Assembly: GCA_054601695.1 (NCBI GenBank)
Contig: BAAHQB010000021.1
Location: 434,001-498,000 of the forward strand
Direction of reading: 5' to 3'
DNA from: Amorphochlora amoebiformis
Lineage: Eukaryota > Cercozoa > Chlorarachniophyceae
DNA length: 64,000 nucleotides
Below are positions 1 through 64,000 of the stretch, piece by piece. Under the pieces are notes generated by a model. The model was not told the DNA's origin. It worked only from the letters and a program-made list of their open reading frames with translations, and made no database searches. The translations under genes and the position numbers were made by a program. How positions within the stretch are numbered: position 1 is the stretch's first letter; each line of letters opens with the position of its first letter.

Positions 1-305
1 CTACTAGATCTAGACAAAGTGCGCATGTGCAGCCCAGCTCTAGCTGCTAGAGCTGCTCGTTGGATCTTGATAAGCCAGATAATCCTAGAGTAACCACGGG
101 TATGATCATGCCCAGAGGATATCTTGATTATACATTTATATGAATATAAGATGAGTCGACATCTATCTGTAGCGCCGAACACAGCGCAATCGTCTAGATC
201 GTAACCAAGAGCCTTGTTTTCAAAATCAAAACTCGAGAGCGCTTACGATGGTCGGTCCTAAGGGCTTTATAAAGTTGATACACTGTTTTTAGATTGACAG
301 GGTTC
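1..305. other. Intergenic DNA downstream of the tetraspanin gene
   Basis: No exon is supported here. The first 190 bases are unique and rich in short palindromic words (ctag, gatc, catg), unlike the repeat-filled introns to the right. The segment lies 3' of the minus-strand tetraspanin stop codon, so it should hold the 3' UTR and polyadenylation region. The same kind of sequence recurs in the other two gaps that lie 3' of genes. Confidence 0.5.
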
Positions 306-500
306 TTAAAAAAAATCGTCCTCTTCGATCTCTTCTCCCTGTTTTCCAACGAATATGATTGAAGCACCGATGACGACAGCAACAAGCTGATAAATTAATA
401 ATTCATTCTAACTTGCAAACGTTTAGTATTGTGCGGACACATAGACTAATATATATATATGTATGTATATATTATATATATGTATATATTATATATACAT

Positions 501-558
<58 letters not shown>

Positions 559-762
559 GCAGACATATATAAATACATATATATATATATATATATATAT
601 ATTACATTACATTATATATACACACATATATATTTATTATGTGAAGTAATTTTGAACGTAATTATCGCACAGTGAAACCTAAAATTATATACACAATTGC
701 CATATATAATTATATATATATATGTATGTATGTATACCTATATATATATATATGTATATATT

Positions 763-827
<65 letters not shown>

Positions 828-918
828 TTATTACAGACCTCCAAAAGCGCCACGATAATACCAAAAATCGCAATAGGGTAGAAAAAGCTCTCAAAGAAGC
901 CTGGTTCGTATATATATA

Positions 919-966
<48 letters not shown>

Positions 967-1238
967 GCATGAATTTGCGGAAATATAAGACTAAAAAAAA
1001 GTTTTCCCGTTCTATACGCACTCGCAGTGGCTTCGATGCAGCTCTCAGGGTTTATTCGTGGGCATGCCGTGTTGTAGCCCGACGCACGGGAATCATAAGC
1101 ACTCTCCCAACCACAGCAATCGAAATAATCTTGATATTCGATTCTTCTTGCTATCTCCTCGTTTCCCTCCTCAAACCTGGACAGTATATCCGAAAAGAAA
1201 TATCATATATGTATATTCATAAACATGTATTTAATATG

Positions 1239-1273
<35 letters not shown>

Positions 1274-1294
1274 GTATTTCACATGTTTATATTA

Positions 1295-1350
<56 letters not shown>

Positions 1351-1396
1351 TTCTATATGCTTGTGTATACAATATATTAATATGTATTAATTTACA

Positions 1397-1463
<67 letters not shown>

Positions 1464-2330
1464 TACGTGCATGCTGTAGCCTCTTCTTTAGTAGAACGTT
1501 TCATATTACACTCACACACATTATATACAATATATACCTATACATATATATATATACATACATATATACATATCTATTATATATTCATCCGCACCAGCGA
1601 TCACGGAACACAGCATTGAGAACCCCGTTCGTCCCGTAGAGGTACATGAAGACGCCGATGCATAGCATGATGATCAGACACGCAAATAGAATAATCAAAT
1701 TGACTTGCAACAATATTTGACGGGTTTTGTCTGAAAAACAAAAAGTCAGATGAACGCTCAATTCGGACTTAGACAAGGAAACTTACTTGGACTCAACTCA
1801 AAGAAGAACGTAACGTCCTTATTCGATGATTCATTCTGTCCCGTCTTCTTATTCCTTTTGGTGATCGTCTTCTGCCAGACAAGGTTTCTTTGCCCGCATT
1901 CGCACACCATCGCACTTGCTAGAACTCCACAAAGACACGCAATACCAGCAATCCCGCCGGTAAAGACGAGGATAGAGGATGAGAGGACTATTGGCATGTC
2001 GCGGTAGAGCTCCAATTCATCCTTGATATTCTCCGCCTCCATCAATCCGTAGACGCCCATGCCACAGAGAGCAAATGCGGCAAGCTATGAGGTTAGTTTG
2101 AAATGAGACAGTTAGTTTATCTTACTCTGGGCTAAAATATGGCAGTAGTTCTTCTCTCCATCAAACACCCAGATACACATTTTTTTGCTCGATACCATGA
2201 GAAGGAAGTTGAACAAGCCCAAAAACTTGACAATAGTTTTCGTCCCTTCTGCCAGCTCGGCCTTGAGGTCATTTTCATCAGTACCATTAGCTTTCATGCT
2301 ATAGCTGCCGGCCCTACCCCACTTTCCCAT
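306..2330 (-). CDS. Tetraspanin, six exons, complete
   Basis: Tetraspanins are four-pass membrane scaffolds that organise partner proteins in the plasma membrane and vesicles. Coding exons in transcript order: 2330-2196, 2084-1787, 1730-1595, 1176-1022, 900-839 and 386-306, total 867 nt, 288 residues. All introns are GT-AG and every phase agrees. TM1 is about residues 36-57, TM2 77-105, TM3 150-174 and TM4 249-274. The large extracellular loop (about 75 residues) carries the family hallmark C-C-G at 210-212 plus Cys228 and Cys236, the usual four-cysteine pattern. TM4 is split between the last two exons and is followed by an acidic cytoplasmic tail ending DDFF. The loop between TM2 and TM3 is about 40 residues, much longer than the few residues usual for the family. 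The start Met is the first in the open frame. The gene is divergent from the 41-kb gene on its right. The family call rests on topology plus the CCG loop and is firm; the subfamily is unknown. Confidence 0.92.
401..1575. repeat. (TA)n/(CA)n microsatellites in tetraspanin introns
   Basis: The introns between exons 3-4, 4-5 and 5-6 of the tetraspanin consist of long TA runs with a CA block near 500. They are interrupted only by the exons at 839-900 and 1022-1176 and by a short unique cassette at 1468-1515. Open frames here translate to Tyr-Ile repeats and are not coding. Confidence 0.9.
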
Positions 2331-45016
<42,686 letters not shown>

Positions 45017-45266
45017 TTCAGATTTCGAATCGAATTTGTTGCACATTTTGACTTTTATAATCAGGATGTCTGCATGATCATATGGTGGATATGCGTATGT
45101 GCATAATCTAGATAATATGTACTAGACGTATGAAACATACTAAAGCGTAATATCTATCACTCCGGGCTAGATCGGTATCTGGAGTATCTATAGTATAGTC
45201 ATGTACTAGATGTAATGTATATCATGATGTATCATACTACGGTATATACTATAGTATAATCATGAT

Positions 45267-45297
<31 letters not shown>

Positions 45298-45417
45298 TAT
45301 CTTGACTGTCAAGACTTGACTGCCAAGACACCCAACAAGACACCCCACGTCGCGTCTTGACGTCCAGACACCGCTAGACCCCACGTCGCGTTATAAATAT
45401 ATGTATTTACATGATCT

Positions 45418-45465
<48 letters not shown>

Positions 45466-45467
45466 TA

Positions 45468-45502
<35 letters not shown>

Positions 45503-45612
45503 ATATATATCATAGTATATATCTAGCATATATATATGTATATATTTATATATATACGTATATATATGTATATCTGTATATTATAATATATATATAAATA
45601 TATATATTAGCG

Positions 45613-45646
<34 letters not shown>

Positions 45647-46136
45647 TATATATATATACTATATATATATATATATATATACATATATATTACATATATT
45701 TCTTTCACACATAATTCTTGTGGTTATTCATGATGTACTCAGTGTAGCTATCCGAGGTGCGTTGTAATTCCGTCAGTGGTTTAATAAGTTGAATGGTTAT
45801 CTTTGGTAAATTCACCTAAGATAACATGTAGTACATGTACGATCGAGAGTAAGAATGTTCATTAGTAACTAGAGTAAGTGTACCTATAGTGTACTCTAAT
45901 TATACTAGTTAGTTGTAAAACATATGTACTAGTGTATACATTATCATGCGCATGATCATTACACATTTAGGACCTATTAGTCGTGTACCAAACTTATGAT
46001 AATTATTGTCACACTATGTATCTAGGAAAACTGTGTGACGGTGTTTCAAAGTATTTATCTCAATTAAATTCACACATGACCTGGTTTCAACTACATACAA
46101 CTATACAACAGCTTCTTAAGCAATCTTCAGCCATTA
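45017..46136. other. Tail-to-tail intergenic region
   Basis: Between the stop codons of the 41-kb gene (+) and the small membrane protein (-). Mostly unique, full of ctag, gtac, catg and gatc words at 45080-45260 and 45720-46000, with TA repeat at 45265-45290 and 45420-45700. A GC-rich patch (45300-45395) has two copies of ccccacgtcgcg and several caagac/gtcttg words. No exon is supported; plus-strand frames over 45983-46273 run into the antisense of the next gene. Confidence 0.6.
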
Positions 46137-46577
46137 CTATCTCTCTACAGCCTCTTGCTTTCTTTGCATCTTCCGTTCCCTTTTCTCCGGCTCCAAAGGC
46201 GGTTCGAAGTCCTTCGGAATATCATGTCTCACTCTTCCGTAGGACTGTATCGACGGCGGAGCCGGAGAGTTGATGATTCCTGCTAGTGCCTTGACATTTC
46301 CCCCAGTTCTTTTGTGCACATCAGACTTGATCGCCCTCATTCTCCCGAAGCTGTGTGCCAGTCTGTAATCGGCCATGATATTTCCCGTATTGGCGATCGC
46401 CAAGACGACGAATACGAATATTAACGGGCCTACTATACTCTTGCGGCCTCTTAATGATGCAGGGAAGCTGATAGAGTCGCTTTCTTGCTCGACGGACCCG
46501 TACATACGGCCTTCCTGCTTGGGTTTCGTTGGGTTCGCCGAAAGCTTCAGGTGTGAGACCAGGCTGGTTAGTCTCAT
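46137..46577 (-). CDS. Hypothetical single-pass membrane protein
   Basis: An uninterrupted minus-strand frame in non-repeat sequence. From the first in-frame ATG (46577) it gives 146 residues. The open frame continues 47 codons upstream to 46718, but that end is a GTG and a stop follows at 46749-46751, so the extra part is either 5' UTR or needs an upstream exon. A hydrophobic segment VGPLIFVFVVLAIANTG sits near the middle, followed by a basic stretch (RMRAIKSDVHKR), a Pro-rich turn (SPAPPS) and a charged tail (PLEPEKRERKMQRKQEAVER). The family is not recognised. It is head to head with the proline enzyme, with only about 280 bases between start codons. Codon composition looks genuine and intron-free. 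Confidence 0.5.
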   Translation of the reverse strand: MRLTSLVSHLKLSANPTKPKQEGRMYGSVEQESDSISFPASLRGRKSIVGPLIFVFVVLAIANTGNIMADYRLAHSFGRMRAIKSDVHKRTGGNVKALAGIINSPAPPSIQSYGRVRHDIPKDFEPPLEPEKRERKMQRKQEAVER

Positions 46578-46857
46578 ATGTGCCTGTTTTAGGTGATATC
46601 TCGTATTCGTAAGCCTTCGTTTATAGTCGTGACATTTCGGTCTAGTCACTAATGTCGCTTCAAATACAGAGATTTCACCTAATAATACTCTGTTGGCGTG
46701 ATTCCACCGATTGGTCACGCACGGTGTTGACTGTGCGCCGGTGTACGGTTACTACGGTATTCTTTCCGAACAATTAAATTAGTCCTTTTAATATCGCGGT
46801 GATTCCAACTTCCCCCCTCTTTGCGGCACTGCGTCCTGCAACGCTTACAAGGAGCAC
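46578..46857. promoter_or_regulatory. Compact bidirectional promoter candidate
   Basis: These 280 bases separate the ATG of the small membrane protein (-) from the ATG of the reductase (+). The sequence is unique and free of TA repeat, unlike introns. It must hold both start regions if both start codons are right. No core motif can be named with confidence. Confidence 0.4.
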
Positions 46858-54583
<7,726 letters not shown>

Positions 54584-56529
54584 AGCCCTACGTACTGGGG
54601 ATAGTTCGAGTATTTAAATATAACAAGATCAAACGCATAAATCGGAGGGGAAGTGTCCAGAGCGTGCGGGGGGGGGGGAGGGGAGGGGGTAAATTCAGAA
54701 TTGAGTGGAAGTCACCGCACCGTCTAGGCTGTTGTACTCGTTTCCCTTCATCCTGTATCTCGTCGGTGGGTTCCAGGGATCTAGCCAGGGTCTTCTCACT
54801 AGTGAGAGATTTGGCATTCTATTTTCTTAAGATTATTGAAACTGGTTGGTTCAATTGTTACAGTTAAAAATTGGATCAGAGGTTGAGATGTACATGTACA
54901 CGTCGTGCCCATAAGCCGCGAACCCAGGTAGGTTCCCCATCAGCTAGTACGCACCTAGGCACGTACACTCTGGAATCAGTCTGGATGTTAGGAATCCAGG
55001 ACCCTTGTATACATTCTTCACAGGTAGAAGTTCATTAGGATACTGTCTACACTACCAACTAGTAAGTATACCATTATCTAGATTATGTTGTCTGTATCCG
55101 TCATGATATGCTAGTATGTACTAATTTGCATATACTGTCTAGATACTTATAGTAGATACATGTTCTAGATGTTACACCGTAGCTATGTATATAGTATCAT
55201 AACGTGGGTAAGTATGTAATACTACGTAGTACTACGTACGTATGGTCAAGATCTACGGCTAGTGGTAGCTGGTCACAGCTAGAGAGCTCGTACTAGTATT
55301 CATTAATATTAAGCAACTTTTAGAACTGAGTACTAAATAATGTACTGATACGTACGTACATACTCATCGGAATTGAATATGTGTGTGTATATGTATGTAT
55401 ATATACATATATGTGTACATATATATGTATATATCTAGATATATATATATATATCTATCTAGTGTATTGACCTGTACGTATACGTACGCACGCGTATACC
55501 TGGTACGTACGCATAAAATTAAAAATGCTTAGTGGACTACTTCTAGTACTTTGTATGAATTGTGAATTGTCATTATACGTATGCAGTATAATTGCATACA
55601 CGTTCAGTTATCAAAGTGTCCACTACGGGCATAGAGTTGACGTATACCTAGTATACTCAGATACTTACTATGCGTATTGAATATTTACATTATACAAACT
55701 CAAGATACTAGTATACCTAGCCCATTAGTATAGTTATGCAAGTACGATGTCTTTATCTAGTTTATATTAGTAGTAATTTAGTACATACTTGGGTACGTAC
55801 TAATCTATAGACTGATTTATCACTGGCTTTCATATCTATAGCTACAACTTGCGGCCCTTTCTTAACTTGATGATTCAATTATAACTATATCTACAGGATA
55901 TCGCGGATATGCCTCTACTCTCTACATACTAGCTAGACTAGCTCTAGTACTTAGCTAGCGAGTGACAACATATATCTATATACTAGTATATATCCAGTGT
56001 ATATCTAGTATATCAATATACGGTCTCTAGTAGTGTACACAGCTGTATAAAATGTATATATTCAAGGTATATATGCATAACCGTATGATCATACTAGTCA
56101 TAGTTACAAGCTGATGGACATCGATCGAATCAATAACTTCTAGCAGTGACACATTGTAGGTACGTACATACAGGGCGCTTACGTTTGCTAGATACTCTCA
56201 CTAGTGCTCCATACGGCTGCAAGCGTTCTTTTAGGTATTTTTGAGGTAACGTTTTTATGCATGCGTAATGTACGTGTGTATGTATGTATCTCCACGGAGG
56301 AAATTCGGCTATTTTACACCTGGGGTTATGGATATGTAGAATTTAGATGTGTGTATGTATGTATCAATGTGTGATGTTTGGAGTAATGATGTGTTTTGTG
56401 TATATGTAGGTATGTATATATATATATATATGTGTGTGATATATATATGTAATATATATATATTATATATATATATATATACATATATACATATATATAT
56501 ATGTAGTATATGTGTGTATATATGTATGT

Positions 56530-56570
<41 letters not shown>

Positions 56571-56593
56571 GCACACGTATATATATATTTGTG

Positions 56594-56629
<36 letters not shown>

Positions 56630-56638
56630 AATATATAC
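54584..56638. other. Tail-to-tail intergenic region
   Basis: Between the reductase stop (+) and the RGS gene stop (-). A G-rich run lies at 54667-54690, 84 bases past the stop. From about 54880 to 56280 the sequence is unique and dense in ctag, gtac, catg and gatc words, with almost no TA repeat. From 56400 TA repeat resumes. No frame in the unique part has splice sites or codon use like the recognised exons. Confidence 0.6.
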
Positions 56639-63832
<7,194 letters not shown>

Positions 63833-63869
63833 CTGGATATATTAGATATTATACATATGATATGTATAC

Positions 63870-63925
<56 letters not shown>

Positions 63926-64000
63926 TACATGTAGATATATGGATATATATCTATATATATACACATATATATATATATATATATTTATATACATATATAC

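Noticed and set aside
45983-46596. Plus-strand frames over 45983-46273 and 46375-46596
   Set aside because: Antisense shadows of the minus-strand membrane protein.
54664-54867. Plus-strand frame starting MRGGGRGGG after the reductase
   Set aside because: Starts in a G run in the 3' UTR, with no splice context or recognisable protein.
56130-56319. Extra terminal exon of the RGS gene reading [11 protein letters not shown]
   Set aside because: It would need the preceding exon in a frame that contradicts the upstream phases. The frame that fits ends with TAG at 56639-56641.

Overview
This is a window of nuclear DNA from an intron-rich eukaryote. It has canonical GT-AG introns plus a few GC-AG introns, exons of 26 to about 420 bases, and introns filled almost entirely with (TA)n microsatellites and TTAGGG/CCCTAA telomere-type arrays. 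The species is not identifiable from the sequence alone. An intact tetraspanin and an RGS-domain protein next to a housekeeping proline enzyme fit a protist or another non-plant eukaryote with TTAGGG-type telomeres. Nearly all long open frames in the window are translated microsatellite (poly Tyr-Ile, His-Thr, Arg-Val, Ser-Leu) and are not genes. The real exons had to be found by splice signals, reading phase and protein logic.

Layout: five genes, strictly alternating in strand. (1) 306-2330, minus: a complete six-exon tetraspanin, 288 residues. (2) 3903-45016, plus: a 41-kb gene of about 49 small exons. The exons join in phase into about 1281 residues of a charged, low-complexity protein I do not recognise. 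(3) 46137-46577, minus: a small single-membrane-span hypothetical protein. (4) 46858-54583, plus: a complete 14-exon pyrroline-5-carboxylate reductase, 274 residues. (5) 56639-63832 and beyond the window, minus: the C-terminal 243 residues of an RGS-domain protein in 14 exons.

Genes 1/2 and 3/4 are head to head. Genes 2/3 and 4/5 are tail to tail. The tail-to-tail gaps (45017-46136 and 54584-56280) and the left edge (1-305) are built of unique DNA full of short palindromes (CTAG, GTAC, GATC, CATG). The introns are TA or telomeric repeat. The genes do not form a pathway: they are a membrane scaffold, an unknown nuclear- or cytoskeletal-like charged protein, a proline enzyme and a G-protein regulator.

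Three things stand out. First, introns across the window carry telomere-type tracts (up to 1.7 kb) that often supply the splice signals. Second, introns repeatedly contain tandem partial copies of the neighbouring exon and its splice site. At least one copy (41882-41921) has both splice sites, the same phases and three synonymous changes, so it may be an alternative exon. Third, a short unique element of up to about 95 bp recurs nine times, always inside telomere-type tracts.
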